Of a DNA stretch of 64,000 nucleotides, positions 9,240 to 18,740 are shown piece after piece (position 1 is the stretch's first letter; every line of letters begins with the position of its first letter). This DNA is from CAVQAH01 sp963784195 (lineage in GTDB: Bacteria; Acidobacteriota; Vicinamibacteria; Vicinamibacterales; 2-12-FULL-66-21). The notes under the pieces are model-generated. The model saw only the letters and a program-made list of their open reading frames with translations. It was not told the origin of the DNA and did no database searches. The DNA is taken from positions 248,001 to 312,000 of the forward strand of contig CAWARA010000031.1 of assembly GCA_963784195.1 (NCBI GenBank). The letters are read 5' to 3'. The position numbers and the translations under genes are program-made.

Positions 9240-10334
9240 TCAGTTCAGCCCCGCCGGCCGCGGCCGGGACGAGATCCACACGTGGCGGACGATCATGCCC
9301 GGGACGGTTGCGCCATCGGGCCCGGTTCGTCCGAGCGGGGCGCCAATATATGCCCACTGCGGATCGGGATCGTACGAACCCTCGTAATGTTTGCCTTTGC
9401 TGTAGATGGTGTCCCCGTTCGAGCCGCCGCGCTGGATGCGAACGTTGAAGAAGCCGTCCCACGTCGCCGACCACAGATACGATTGGCCGGCATCGAAGGC
9501 GACGAACTCACGCTCCGCTCCCTCGGTGTCTATCTGGTCGAGATGAGAGATGAAACGCCAGGCCACGATGCCTTCGGGATCACCACGCTTCTCGACGGTC
9601 ATCCGGCGATCGTCGGTCACCACATCGCTGCAAGGGGCCTCGCACATCGCCATGATCTTCGTCTTGCCGCCCTCGGTATTGGTCGCTACGCCCGTGACGA
9701 TGATTGAGAACTCGCCCTGCGTCAGCGTCCTCCGCAGGCGGTAGCGAATATGGCTGTCGTGGTTGTTCAGGCGCACGCCGACATTCGGAATAAAGGTGAC
9801 GTCGCCGAAGATCTCGCCGACTGTCTGTCCATTGACGAGCGGGTCGTAGACGCCATCGTCATTGATCCCGCCGCCTGCTGTCGCCTTGAACGTAGCTTCC
9901 GCCGACCAGGGGCCGTGCCTGCCCTGCCAAACTGCACGCGCGCGCCAGCCGTAAATCTGATCGACGTCGAGCGAGCAGCTCGGCGTGGCCGAAACCATAT
10001 CGCCACCTCCGCCAGGCACCGTGACGTTACATCCGGCCACGGCGTTGCCCGATCGGCGGACTTCGAACTCGTACGAGTAGGCGGATGCCGACGACGAGTA
10101 CGGCGAGCTCGACTTCGTCGCGACCAGGATCAACCCGCCTTGTGGCTGCTGGTTGTTGACCGGAGATTGCGGAACGGGGGCGGTGGCCTTCAACGTTTCG
10201 TTGTTGGGACCTGCCTGAGAACCACCAGGCTGCGACGAGCTTGGTGATACGGGACCATCGGATTCACTTGAACAGGCGACGACGCCGGCGAGTATAACCA
10301 CCGACGCACAAGCCACGAGCGTCTTGTACTGCAT
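9240..10334 (-). CDS. Lipoprotein with Fn3-like segment and C-terminal beta domain
   Basis: The 364-residue protein begins with a lipoprotein signal (hydrophobic stretch, then VVACSS with the lipobox Cys near residue 21) and a Ser/Pro/Gln-rich linker. Residues ~65-150 form a fibronectin-III-like unit ending in YGWRARAVWQGRHGPWS. The remainder is a beta-rich domain of unknown type (RRTLTQGEFSIIVTGV, WDGFFNVRIQRGG) that could be a concanavalin-like sugar-binding fold. It probably sits at the outer membrane. It pairs with a similar lipoprotein at 11338-12465 around a divergently oriented beta-barrel gene, suggesting related surface roles. No function is assigned. Confidence 0.7.
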   Translation of the reverse strand: MQYKTLVACASVVILAGVVACSSESDGPVSPSSSQPGGSQAGPNNETLKATAPVPQSPVNNQQPQGGLILVATKSSSPYSSSASAYSYEFEVRRSGNAVAGCNVTVPGGGGDMVSATPSCSLDVDQIYGWRARAVWQGRHGPWSAEATFKATAGGGINDDGVYDPLVNGQTVGEIFGDVTFIPNVGVRLNNHDSHIRYRLRRTLTQGEFSIIVTGVATNTEGGKTKIMAMCEAPCSDVVTDDRRMTVEKRGDPEGIVAWRFISHLDQIDTEGAEREFVAFDAGQSYLWSATWDGFFNVRIQRGGSNGDTIYSKGKHYEGSYDPDPQWAYIGAPLGRTGPDGATVPGMIVRHVWISSRPRPAGLN

Positions 10335-10552
10335 CAGAAAGATCCTCTTACTGGGTTGTTGTGCCGCTGGGAGCAGGCGTGTGCGGTCGAAATAGTACTA
10401 CGGGAACGCTGCACTGTCATCCGAAACTGCACGCACGAGCTCGCGAAAGACAGTGTTCGCGAGCGTGTTGACGAATATCGTCGTGTTACCATTTCCAAAC
10501 TCAGCCCGTCGCCCGATGCGGTGATACGGCGATTTCGCACGCAAGGAGTCTG

Positions 10553-11287
10553 ATGACAAGCAAGCTGACTGTAGCCACTCTGGCGCTGACTCTCTCCACC
10601 GTTTGCACCTCTGACGCGTTTGCACAGATGCAGTGGACGAACCAAGGTTTCGTGAACGTGACGCTCGGCGTTCAAGCGCCGTCGCACGAGCTGAGCACTC
10701 AGAACGTGTTCAGCCTGTACGGTGACGATGCCATCCTCGCTACGACCCAGGACGTCGGGGGCGGCTTCTTCTTCGACATCAGCGCCGGTTACAAAGTGTG
10801 GCGCAACCTCGCCGTCGGTATCGGCTTCTCGCATGTCGGCAGCGAAGCGGATCTCGTCATCGACGCTCAGATCCCGGACCCCGATTTCTTCGACAGTCCC
10901 CGGCTCGTAACGACCACGGCGAGCGGCGCGAAACACTCGCAGCCTGCGCTCAACTTCACGGGCACCTGGATGATGCCGGTGACCGACAAGGTCGACGTCG
11001 GTTTCCAGTTCGGCCCGTCGGTCTTCTTCGTGAGCCAGGATCTTCCAACGTCGGTCACCGTCACTGAACCAGGTCCGACCCTCTCGGACCTGCAGGTCAC
11101 CAGCGTCGACAAGACCACGATCGGTATTCACTTCGGCGTCGACGTGACCTACCTCGTTACGCCGCGTATCGGCGCCGGCGTGCTGGCGCGCTATAGCTGG
11201 GGCTCTGCCGAGCTCGAAGGCACCGCCGATGATTCGCTCACGGTTGGTGGCCTCCAGCTTGGTGGCGGCGTTCGAATCCGGTTCTGA
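10553..11287 (+). CDS. Outer-membrane beta-barrel protein
   Basis: The 244-residue protein has an N-terminal signal peptide (hydrophobic run ending SDAFA, cleavage before QMQW). It then has alternating amphipathic strands (VGGGFFFDISAGYKVW, NLAVGIGFSHVGS, IGAGVLARYSWGSAEL). It ends in phenylalanine (GGGVRIRF), the typical C-terminal signature for BAM-assembled barrels. The size fits an 8-10 strand barrel like OmpW or Opa-type proteins; no exact family is claimed. AAGGAG lies just upstream of the ATG. A strong hairpin follows the stop codon. Confidence 0.8.
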   Translation: MTSKLTVATLALTLSTVCTSDAFAQMQWTNQGFVNVTLGVQAPSHELSTQNVFSLYGDDAILATTQDVGGGFFFDISAGYKVWRNLAVGIGFSHVGSEADLVIDAQIPDPDFFDSPRLVTTTASGAKHSQPALNFTGTWMMPVTDKVDVGFQFGPSVFFVSQDLPTSVTVTEPGPTLSDLQVTSVDKTTIGIHFGVDVTYLVTPRIGAGVLARYSWGSAELEGTADDSLTVGGLQLGGGVRIRF

Positions 11288-11293
11288 TTCCCC

Positions 11294-11319
11294 GGCGGCG
11301 GGCCGATTGGTCCGCCGCC
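11294..11319. terminator. Hairpin between convergent genes
   Basis: An 11-base arm ggcggcgggcc, a gatt loop and the matching arm ggtccgccgcc (one G-T pair) lie seven bases after the beta-barrel stop and 19 bases before the stop of the converging lipoprotein gene. There is no clear T-run on either side, so it could be an atypical bidirectional terminator or an RNA-stabilising stem. Confidence 0.55.
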
Positions 11320-11337
11320 TTCCACGTACCCCGCGGG

Positions 11338-12465
11338 TTATTGAATCTCGCAAACGTCCACCCGGATGCCGGGAAGCGTGTGCGGGCCCGCGAAGCCGGG
11401 CGACTGGGCGCCGTCGATATCACCCAGCACGTCCCACTGCCGCTGCGATCCTCCCTGACCGGCGCAAAGCACGTCACAGGAGTAGCCGTTGCAGTTGGTT
11501 CCGCTCTGCTTCCGCAGGATGCCGAACGGTCCTCCCGAAATGCCGTTCCGGTTGAGCGATTGCGCGACCGCGCGCATGAAGTTGAACATGTCTCCGTGCG
11601 ACATGAAGCCGAACTTGCTGCGCTCGCACGCGACGATCGCTTCAGCCGAGCTCGAGTTGCAGGGGCCTCCGGGTGGAGGTCCTGGTGCCGGCGGCGGACC
11701 CGACGCGCCGGCGGTGATGAACCCCTGCACACCTGACCAGTCGCTGATCGTCTCTCCGTCCGACGCGCGCACTCTCCAGAAGTGTTGACGATCCGCCGTC
11801 AGGTTCGCGCCGGGCGTAAACGTCGTGGTGTCGCCTCCCTCGCCGATCCCGCCGGTCGCGACGACTTGCGAAAACGCTGCGTCCAAGGCCACGTGGAACT
11901 CATACCCGACAGCCCCAACCGCGGCGTTGCGCTCGGAACGTCCGACGACGAGATCCGGCCGTCGCGAGCTCGTGCGCTGGTTGTTGATCGGCGTGATGAG
12001 CGGCGGCGCCCCGAGTTGCGCGCGCGGTAGCACCTCGAACTGCACGGTCGAGAAAGGACCCGTATTGGCGCCATCCTCGGCGCGCGCCCTCCAGTAGTAG
12101 GTGCGACCGATCTCGAGCCTATCGATCGTGACGCTGGTCTGTCCCTGGCCGGGCTGAACCTGGCTCCGGGCAAACATCTTCGTCTGGAAGCCTGAATCCG
12201 ACGCGACCTCGAAGGTGTAATAGAGAGGTCGGACCCCGTTGCTGCTGGCATTTCCGACGGCCAGCTTGATAGGTTGCTGGCTTTCCTTATAGCGTGCGCC
12301 TTGCGACGGCTCGAGCATCTGCGGCGCGGTGATCTCGACGCCCGGAATCGGGCCGGCCACGGACGGGCTCAGCGGGTTTTCGCTCTTTTGCGCCTCACAC
12401 GCGGCGAGCGTCATCGCCAGCGCTACCGACAAAGCAGCAGCCGGGACGAAGTTTGTGCGTCTCAT
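11338..12465 (-). CDS. Lipoprotein with two Fn3-like domains
   Basis: The 375-residue protein has a lipoprotein signal peptide (ALAMTLAACEAQ, lipobox Cys near residue 23). Two fibronectin-III-like repeats follow, recognised by FEVASDSGFQ...YYWRARAEDG and FHVALDAAFSQ...HFWRVRASDG. After a proline/glycine linker (PPPAPGPPPGGP) comes a cysteine-containing C-terminal domain of about 110 residues (SRQRQWDVLGDID-like region: GSQRQWDVLGDIDGAQSPG) that I do not recognise. It is probably exported and exposed to the periplasm or surface. The Fn3 layout is shared with the lipoprotein at 9240-10334, but the C-terminal domains differ. Confidence 0.72.
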   Translation of the reverse strand: MRRTNFVPAAALSVALAMTLAACEAQKSENPLSPSVAGPIPGVEITAPQMLEPSQGARYKESQQPIKLAVGNASSNGVRPLYYTFEVASDSGFQTKMFARSQVQPGQGQTSVTIDRLEIGRTYYWRARAEDGANTGPFSTVQFEVLPRAQLGAPPLITPINNQRTSSRRPDLVVGRSERNAAVGAVGYEFHVALDAAFSQVVATGGIGEGGDTTTFTPGANLTADRQHFWRVRASDGETISDWSGVQGFITAGASGPPPAPGPPPGGPCNSSSAEAIVACERSKFGFMSHGDMFNFMRAVAQSLNRNGISGGPFGILRKQSGTNCNGYSCDVLCAGQGGSQRQWDVLGDIDGAQSPGFAGPHTLPGIRVDVCEIQ

Positions 12466-12516
12466 GGTCAGTTCCCGCTTCTGGCCACAGCTCCCGCGGC
12501 CCGTGAAAACCTGTTC

Positions 12517-12533
12517 GACGGCCGAAGGCCGTC
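12517..12533. repeat. Short palindrome in the gap upstream of the lipoprotein
   Basis: The sequence gacggccgaaggccgtc forms a 7-bp stem with a gaa loop. Nothing else recognisable was seen in the 278-base gap 12466-12743. Confidence 0.4.
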
Positions 12534-12743
12534 CGCTGATACAGAACCTGCAGTAACACTATCGGCCCGAAGCCACTGCAGCTGCAGAGAGGGAACTGCT
12601 GGGAAGTTCCGTGAGAGCCTAAAGGATAAGGCCGACCTTGCGGGTCGTCAAGATGTGAATGGGCGTGAAGGCGGATGTGAGCGGAATCCGCACAGCATCT
12701 CCTTGCGGGACTTCGAGATGGCGGCAGTCGCGACGATCGGCTC

Positions 12744-13758
12744 TCAGGCGGGTGATTCCGCTCCGCCGGCGCGCAGGCGGGCGAGATAGACGAGGCCCCC
12801 AGACAGCGAGAAGAGCATGATCAGAGCCGCTCCCATGAAGGATACGAGCAGCGCTGATTCCAGTGACAGCCCGAGGCGTGTGAAGTAGAACCCGAACGTC
12901 GCCTCCCGTACCCCGAACCCGTTCATCGATACCGGCAGCATCTGCACGATGAACGTGATGGGGACGATCACCGCAAGCTCCGCAAAACCAACCGGGATGC
13001 GCATGCTCAGCGCGACGGCGAGATAAAAGCCGACGAGCACGGCCTGTACGGCAACGGCGCCGACGAAGCAGCCGGCGAGCGCTTCACGAGAGTTCCCGAA
13101 ACGGGCGAGGGCGTTCGTCATTCTGCTGATGCGCTCGTCGACCCACTCGGGATTCAGCACGCGCAGCGGCCTCAGCAGCCGCATGAACTTATCGGGAGCG
13201 ACCAGCGCCGGCAGGGCCAGCACGGAAGCCGTCCGCGAAACCGGCCCACAGAATGCCCGGGCTGATTCCGGACTCCGAGCTGAGTCGATGCCCCAGGGTG
13301 GCGCCCAGGGCGGCGATCAGGACCAGACCCAAGAGGCCGATACCTCGATCGATGAGCACGACGGTCGTCGCAATCGTCTTGGATCCAGCCGCCGGTGCCG
13401 TGTCGGCGACCCGGATGACGTCGCCGCCGATGTTGCTCGGGAGGAAATTGTTGAAGAACGTCGCGACGAGAAACGACGAAGTCAGCTTCTTGAAAGGAAG
13501 GCGGATGTTCTGCGCGTTCAGAAGCAGCCCCCAGCGCCACGCGCTGACCAGGATCATGACCAGGTAAAGCGCGAGCGCTGCGCCGAGCCACGCGGCGGAA
13601 GCCGTTCTGGCGACTTCCCACAGACGGGCTGTGTCCACGCGGGTAAACAGCAACACCAGGAGGCCAAGGCTCACGAACGCCTTGACCGCGGGTACCAGGA
13701 ACGCACGCGCCCGCGACCCCCCGGATCGGGGCGGTTGATTCGAATCCGTTGTCGGCAC
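12744..13758 (-). CDS. Second LPG-synthase-type membrane protein (frameshifted)
   Basis: Two frames make one UPF0104-type protein of about 337 residues. The N-terminal part contains FVSLGLLVLLFTRVD, AWRWGLLLNAQ and the family stretch TFFNNFLPSNIGGDVIRV. The C-terminal part, from about 13220 in another frame, contains VQMLPVSMNGFGVREATFGFY, equivalent to the GxG-containing region of the family. A single indel near 13220 joins them. It is transcribed away from the glycosyltransferase operon beginning at 13849, and like its paralogue at 4886-5848 it lies among glycan genes. A role in moving or modifying a lipid-linked glycan is plausible but inferred. Confidence 0.72.
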
Positions 13759-13804
13759 CTGGCAAACAGAATAACCTTAACTCGCGGAAATGGCGAGACT
13801 TACG

Positions 13805-13833
13805 TTGACGTTTATGAAACCCTTCCGTACAAT
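13805..13833 (+). promoter_or_regulatory. Near-consensus sigma70 promoter for the glycan operon
   Basis: TTGACG (13805-13810) and TACAAT (13828-13833) are separated by exactly 17 bases. The predicted transcription start at about 13840 is only about nine bases before the GTG start of the first gene, so the mRNA leader would be very short. Confidence 0.6.
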
Positions 13834-13848
13834 TCGTCAGATCAGGCT

Positions 13849-15049
13849 GTGAAAATCCTCATGATCGCGCCGGAGCCGTTTTTCGAGCCCCGGGGCACTC
13901 CATTCTCCGAGTATCACCGGATCCGCGCGCTCATCGAGCTGGGTCACACCGTCGATCTCGTCACCTACCCCTTCGGCAAGGACGTCACGATGTCTGGCCT
14001 GCGCGTCTTTCGCTGCGCGCGGCCCCCGTTCATCCACGACGTCCGGATCGGTCCGTCGTTCGCGAAGATTCCCCTCGACCTGGCCCTAACCGTGACGACG
14101 ATCCGCCGTGCGATGGCCGAACGCTACGACGTCATCCATTCGCACGAGGAGGGGAGCTTCATTGGCGTGCTCCTCGCGGGCATCCTCGGTCTCCCGCACC
14201 TGTACGACATGCACTCGAGCCTGCCTCAGCAGCTCAGCAATTTCTCCTTCACCCGATCGCCCATCCTTACGGGATTTTTCGGCTGGATGGAGCGATTCGT
14301 TATCCGGCAGGTCACGAGTGGTGATCGTGATCTGCCCGCAGCTCGAGGAAACGGTCAGGAGTATCGATACCGCCGTGCCTGTGGTGTTGATCGAGAATGC
14401 GCCTGGGTCGGGCGATGCGCCCGTCGAAGGCTCAGGCGTCGCGATTCGGACCGGGCTGGGGATCGATGCGCAAGCGCCGGTGGTCCTGTACACCGGTACC
14501 TTCGAGCACTATCAAGGGCTCGATCTGCTGTTTGCTGCCGCTCGCCTGGTGAAGGCAGTCCGGCCGGACGTGCGGTTCGTTCTCGCCGGCGGGCGACCGG
14601 AGCAGGTCGCCGAAGCAGCCCGGGCGACTGGCCGCGAGGGCTTGTCCCACCACGTGATCTTTGCCGGACAACGTCCCGCCGAAGAGATCCCGCGCTTCCT
14701 CGACGCCGCGGACGTGCTCGTGTCGCCGCGAAGCACCGGCACGAATACGCCGCTCAAGATCTATCAATACCTGCGTTCGGGCCGCCCCATCGTGGCTACG
14801 CGACTCTTGACCCACACCCAGGTACTCGACGACGACGTGTCGGTGCTGACTGTGGCGACGCCGGAGGGGTTTGCCGAGGGCATCCTGAAGGCGGTCGGAG
14901 ATCCGGCGTTGCGCCACGCCGTCGGTGCGCGTGCGCGGCTCCTGGCGGAGACCAAGTACAGCTACGAGGCCTATCTCAACCGGACACGACAGGCCTGTGA
15001 GTTTCTTGCGCGGGAAGGTACGACGGAGGTCGCGGGAGGCGTGGCGTGA
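13849..15049 (+). CDS. Family 4 glycosyltransferase (frameshifted)
   Basis: The protein starts at GTG: (M)KILMIAPEPFFEPRGTPF, the usual N-terminus of GT-B family 4 enzymes, followed by DVIHSHEEGSFIG. At about 14318 the frame changes. The continuation reads VVIVICPQLEETV, then VLYTGTFEHYQGLDLL, the donor-binding strand of the C-terminal GT4 domain, and ends with SPRSTGTNTPLKIYQYLRSG, the E/K-type NDP-sugar site region. The two halves together make a normal ~400-residue GT-B protein, so the shift is probably an indel. It is the first gene of a tightly coupled run to 21721 and overlaps the next gene by four bases (GTGA). Confidence 0.8.
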
Positions 15050-15807
15050 CCAGCGGACCGCAGCCACGCGCCGACCATTACAGCTATTCCGTCTACGCCG
15101 ATCGGGCGATGGCGGAGTCGTTCGACCGCAGCCGTTTCAGCGGACCGATTGGACGTCTGCTCGCCGACACCCAGGAAGACGTGCTCGCCAACTTCCTCGC
15201 TCCTGTTCCCGGCAGGTCGGTGCTCGATGTGGGAACAGGCACCGGACGGGCGGCGATTGCGCTTGCCGGCCGCGGCGCGCTGGTCACCGGCGTCGACGCG
15301 TCGGTGGAGATGCTCGACGTCGCGCGCGAACGTGCACAGGCGGCGAACGCGACGGTCACGTTCGAACAAGGCGACGCGCACGGACTTCGCTACGCCGATC
15401 GCTCGTTCGACGCCGTCGTGTGTCTTCGCGTGCTGATGCACACGCCGGACTGGCGAAGCTCGCTCGCCGAGCTCTGCCGCGTTGCCCGGGATCGGGTGGT
15501 GTTCGACTACCCGGCGCTGGCCAGCGCCGCTGCGTTGCAGGCCGCGGCGCGTCGCGTCGCCCACGCCACCGGTTCGCGCGTCGAGGCGTACCGTGTGTTC
15601 AGTGACCGATCGGTCACAGCCGTGCTCGACGCTAATGGATACCGCCGCATCGGCGTGCATCGTCAGTTCGTGCTGCCGATCGCCCTGCACAAGAAGCTCG
15701 GTTCGCTCGCCGCGACTCGACGTATCGAAGGGGCGCTCGCAAAGGTCGGGCTGCTCGATGCCTTTGGGTCGCCAGTCACGGTAGTGGCACAGCGTTGCGA
15801 GTCCTAG
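15046..15807 (+). CDS. Class I SAM-dependent methyltransferase
   Basis: The 253-residue protein has the standard methyltransferase motifs. VLDVGTGTGRAAI is motif I near residue 60, VTGVDASVEMLDVARE holds the acidic residue that binds the SAM ribose, QGDAHGLRYADRSFDAVV covers motifs II-III, and a C-terminal substrate region follows. The GTG start overlaps the stop of the upstream GT4 by four bases. Inside a glycosyltransferase operon the likely substrate is a sugar, a lipid carrier or an envelope molecule; a ubiquinone/menaquinone-type role cannot be excluded by sequence alone. Confidence 0.82.
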   Translation: MTSGPQPRADHYSYSVYADRAMAESFDRSRFSGPIGRLLADTQEDVLANFLAPVPGRSVLDVGTGTGRAAIALAGRGALVTGVDASVEMLDVARERAQAANATVTFEQGDAHGLRYADRSFDAVVCLRVLMHTPDWRSSLAELCRVARDRVVFDYPALASAAALQAAARRVAHATGSRVEAYRVFSDRSVTAVLDANGYRRIGVHRQFVLPIALHKKLGSLAATRRIEGALAKVGLLDAFGSPVTVVAQRCES

Positions 15808-16775
15808 TCACCGGCGCCACAGGGTTCACCGGCGGTCACCTGGCGCGGTCCCTCGTGGCTCGCGGCTACGCCGTCCGCGCGCTGGTTCGTGACGAGCGAC
15901 GCGCCGAGACGCTGCGGCAACACGGCGTCGAGCTCGCGATCGGCGACCTCCGCGAGCGCGCGAGCCTCGAGGCGGCGATGCGGAACGTCGAAGTCGTCTA
16001 CAACATCGCCGCACTGTATCGGGAAGCGGGGCTCGCGGCGGCCGAGTATCGCGCCGTCAACGCCGAATCGACGCGCACGATCGTGGAGATCGGCCAGGCG
16101 GCGGGCGTGCGTCGTGTCGTGCACTGCAGCACCGTCGGCGTTCATGGCGACGTCGAGCATCCGCCGGCGAATGAAGATGCGCCGCTGAAGCCTGGCGATC
16201 TGTATCAGGAGACCAAGCTCGAGGGAGAGCGTCTCGCGCTGTCCGCTGGCATGAACACGGGGGTCGAAGTTGTGGTCGCCAGGCCGACCGGCATCTATGG
16301 TCCCGGCGATCGGCGGCTACTGAAACTCTTCCGCGGGGTCGCGAGGAAGCGATTCGTTATCCTTGGCGACGGGCGCATCTTCTATCACCTCACGTATATC
16401 GATGACCTCGTCGAGGGATTCAGGTTGTGCGCGGAGGTGCCCGGGGCGGCTGGACGCATCTACATCCTCGCCGGCGGAGAGGTCACGACGCTGAACGAGC
16501 TCGTCGCATTGATTGCACGGGAGGCAGGGGTTCCACCGCCTCGGCTGCATCTGCCGGTCTGGCCCTTCTGGACCGCGGGCGCTATTTGCGAAGCCATCTG
16601 TGCACCCTTCGGCATCGAGCCGCCGATATACCGGAGGCGCGTGGACTTCTTCACGAAGAGCCGGGCGTTCGACATATCCCGCGCTCGACGCGAGTTGGGA
16701 TACGCGCCACAGGTTGGTTTGCAGGACGGGATCAGGAAGTCGCTCGCGTGGTACCGGACCGCGGGCTGGTTGTGA
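15795..16775 (+). CDS. NAD-dependent sugar epimerase/dehydratase (extended SDR)
   Basis: The 326-residue protein starts at TTG inside the end of the methyltransferase gene (13-base overlap). VLVTGATGFTGGHLA is the GxxGxxG dinucleotide site. HCSTVGVHGD carries the catalytic Ser/Thr strand, and YQETKLEGE is the YxxxK active site. LPVWPFWTAG near the C-terminus and the overall length resemble hopanoid-associated sugar epimerase HpnA and dihydroflavonol-reductase-like SDRs. No hopanoid genes are nearby, so the sugar-nucleotide role is favoured from context. Confidence 0.82.
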   Translation: MRVLVTGATGFTGGHLARSLVARGYAVRALVRDERRAETLRQHGVELAIGDLRERASLEAAMRNVEVVYNIAALYREAGLAAAEYRAVNAESTRTIVEIGQAAGVRRVVHCSTVGVHGDVEHPPANEDAPLKPGDLYQETKLEGERLALSAGMNTGVEVVVARPTGIYGPGDRRLLKLFRGVARKRFVILGDGRIFYHLTYIDDLVEGFRLCAEVPGAAGRIYILAGGEVTTLNELVALIAREAGVPPPRLHLPVWPFWTAGAICEAICAPFGIEPPIYRRRVDFFTKSRAFDISRARRELGYAPQVGLQDGIRKSLAWYRTAGWL

Positions 16776-16779
16776 GCGT

Positions 16780-17526
16780 ATGACGAAGATTCCCCGGGCC
16801 CAGGACCAGTTGTTCGACACTCGTCAGTCGGCGAGGGAGAAGTATGCCGCGCTCGTCGTCGGCCGTCCGGGCTGGGGTGCGCTCTTCAGACACGAGATGA
16901 TCGTGTTGACGTCGCAACACGTGCCCGGCGCGCTCGGCTTCGCGCTGCGCAAGATGCTGTATCCCAAGCTGCTGGGCCGCTGCGGCCGCAACGTGATCTT
17001 CGGACAGAACGTGGTCCTTCGTCACCCGCACAAGATCAGCATTGGCGACAACGTCGTGGTCGACGACAACTGCCTGCTCGATGCGAAAGGGGAGTCGAAC
17101 CGCGGGATCACGATCGGCACAGGGGTCTTCATCGGCCGCAACTCGATTCTCTCGTGCAAGAACGGCGACATCGACATCGAGGACGGCGCCAACATCGGCT
17201 TCAACTGCGAGCTGTTCTCGGCCAGCCGCGTGCGAGTCGGCAAGGAAACGCTCCTCGCGGCGTACTGCTATCTGATCGGCGGCGATCACGATTTCAGCGA
17301 TCTCTCGCAGCCGGTTCTGGCGCAGAGCCGGAAGTCCGAGGGGGTCACGATTGGCGCGGGCGGCTGGCTCGGCGCAGGCGCGAAGGTACTGGACGGCGTG
17401 TCCGTCGGGGATGGCGCAATCATCGGCGCCGGCGCCGTCGTGAGGTCATCGGTGCCGGCCGGAGCCATCGCCGTGGGGATTCCCGCCAAGATCGTTGGAC
17501 AACGCAGCGAGGTCGCATCATCGTGA
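16780..17526 (+). CDS. Hexapeptide-repeat acyltransferase
   Basis: The ATG at 16780 gives a 248-residue protein. After an N-terminal helical part (~75 residues) the sequence has left-handed beta-helix hexads (NVIFGQNVVL, ISIGDNVVVDDN, ITIGTGVFIGRNS, IDIEDGANIGFN, VTIGAGGWLGAGAKVL, GAIIGAGAVV). It ends with the typical AIAVGIPAKIVG. The IGGDHDF stretch provides the catalytic His region of sugar O- or N-acetyltransferases. In this operon it probably acetylates a sugar of the glycan. It lies four bases after the epimerase and overlaps the following GT4 by four bases. Confidence 0.87.
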   Translation: MTKIPRAQDQLFDTRQSAREKYAALVVGRPGWGALFRHEMIVLTSQHVPGALGFALRKMLYPKLLGRCGRNVIFGQNVVLRHPHKISIGDNVVVDDNCLLDAKGESNRGITIGTGVFIGRNSILSCKNGDIDIEDGANIGFNCELFSASRVRVGKETLLAAYCYLIGGDHDFSDLSQPVLAQSRKSEGVTIGAGGWLGAGAKVLDGVSVGDGAIIGAGAVVRSSVPAGAIAVGIPAKIVGQRSEVASS

Positions 17527-18740
17527 ACGCGCATGATGATCCCGGCCGCAAGCTGAACGTTCTGCAGGTGTGCGATCACCTCGGCTGGGAAGGATCGCGA
17601 ATGCACGGGGTGAAGCGGCTGTTCGCATGGATGATTCCGCGCTTCGATCCCACCCGCTTCAACGTCTCGCTCGTCAGCCTGCGGAAGAAGGACCTGTCCG
17701 AGGAAACGCTGGAGTCGTTCGGCGTCGACATCACCTACCTGCACAAGTCCAAGTTCGATCCGGCGACGCTGCCCGCCTTGCTCAAGGTGATCGATCGCAA
17801 ACAGATCGACATCCTGCATCTGCACGGGTACGGCGCGACGACGTTCGGCAGAATCGCGGGCGGCATGCGGCGGATCCCGGCCATCCTGCACGAGCATGCG
17901 AACCTGACCGACACGCCGTGGTTCCAGAAGATCGCCGACCGGGCACTCGAGCCCTTCACCGACATCGCCATCGCGGTCTCGAAGAGCACGGCGGAGTTCG
18001 TCATCAACGCGCGGCAGATTCCGCCCGACAAGGTCAAGGTGGTGTATCTCGGCGTGCCGCTGGAGGAATTCAGCCGGGCGCGCAGCGCCGACGAGATCGC
18101 CGGCGCCCGCGCAGAACTGGGCCTCGCGCCCGGAGATTTCGCCATCGGGACGGTCACGCGCCTGCACGACTCGAAGGGCAACTCGTTTCTCGTCGATGCG
18201 GCCCGTCTCGTGCTCGACCGGCGGCCGCACGCGCGGTTCTTCATCGTGGGGGAGGGCCCCCTCCAGGCCGATCTCGAAGCGCAGGCGAGACGTCTCAATC
18301 TCGGGGATCGGTTCGTGTTCGCCGGCTTCGCCCGTGACGTCGCGCGCGTCGTCTCAGCGTTCGACGTCAGCGTCTTTCCGTCGCTGTGGGAAGGTACGCC
18401 CTTGACCGTGTTCGAAGCGCTGGCGATGGGCAAGTCAATCGTGGCGACCGACGCCGACGGTCTCGTGGACGTTCTGACACACGATCGTGACGCCTTGATC
18501 GTCCCCAAGCGAAACGCCGCCGCGCTGGCCGACGGACTCGTGCGCATGATGGACGAGCCCGATCTTCGCGAGCGGCTTGCGGCCGAGGCGCGGCTGACGG
18601 GCCAGCAGTACGACATCGCCGCCTTCGTGTCGAAGATGCAGCAGTTGTATTACCTCCTGCATCGTGTGTCGCGCGCGACTCGCCGAAAAGGGGCGCTCGC
18701 GTCGGACCTGTCGTTTCTGACGAGCCGCCGACCGGCATGA
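17523..18740 (+). CDS. Family 4 glycosyltransferase
   Basis: The GTG start overlaps the previous stop and gives a 405-residue GT-B enzyme. VLQVCDHLGWEGSRMHGV is the N-terminal acceptor side and DILHLHGYGATTFGRI follows. VVYLGVPLEEFSR opens the C-terminal donor domain, FFIVGEGPLQADLE and FAGFARDVARVV are its middle strands, and FPSLWEGTPLTVFEALAMG is the ExxxxxE donor site. The intact frame contrasts with the frameshifted GT4 that opens the operon. Specificity is unknown. Confidence 0.9.
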   Translation: MNAHDDPGRKLNVLQVCDHLGWEGSRMHGVKRLFAWMIPRFDPTRFNVSLVSLRKKDLSEETLESFGVDITYLHKSKFDPATLPALLKVIDRKQIDILHLHGYGATTFGRIAGGMRRIPAILHEHANLTDTPWFQKIADRALEPFTDIAIAVSKSTAEFVINARQIPPDKVKVVYLGVPLEEFSRARSADEIAGARAELGLAPGDFAIGTVTRLHDSKGNSFLVDAARLVLDRRPHARFFIVGEGPLQADLEAQARRLNLGDRFVFAGFARDVARVVSAFDVSVFPSLWEGTPLTVFEALAMGKSIVATDADGLVDVLTHDRDALIVPKRNAAALADGLVRMMDEPDLRERLAAEARLTGQQYDIAAFVSKMQQLYYLLHRVSRATRRKGALASDLSFLTSRRPA

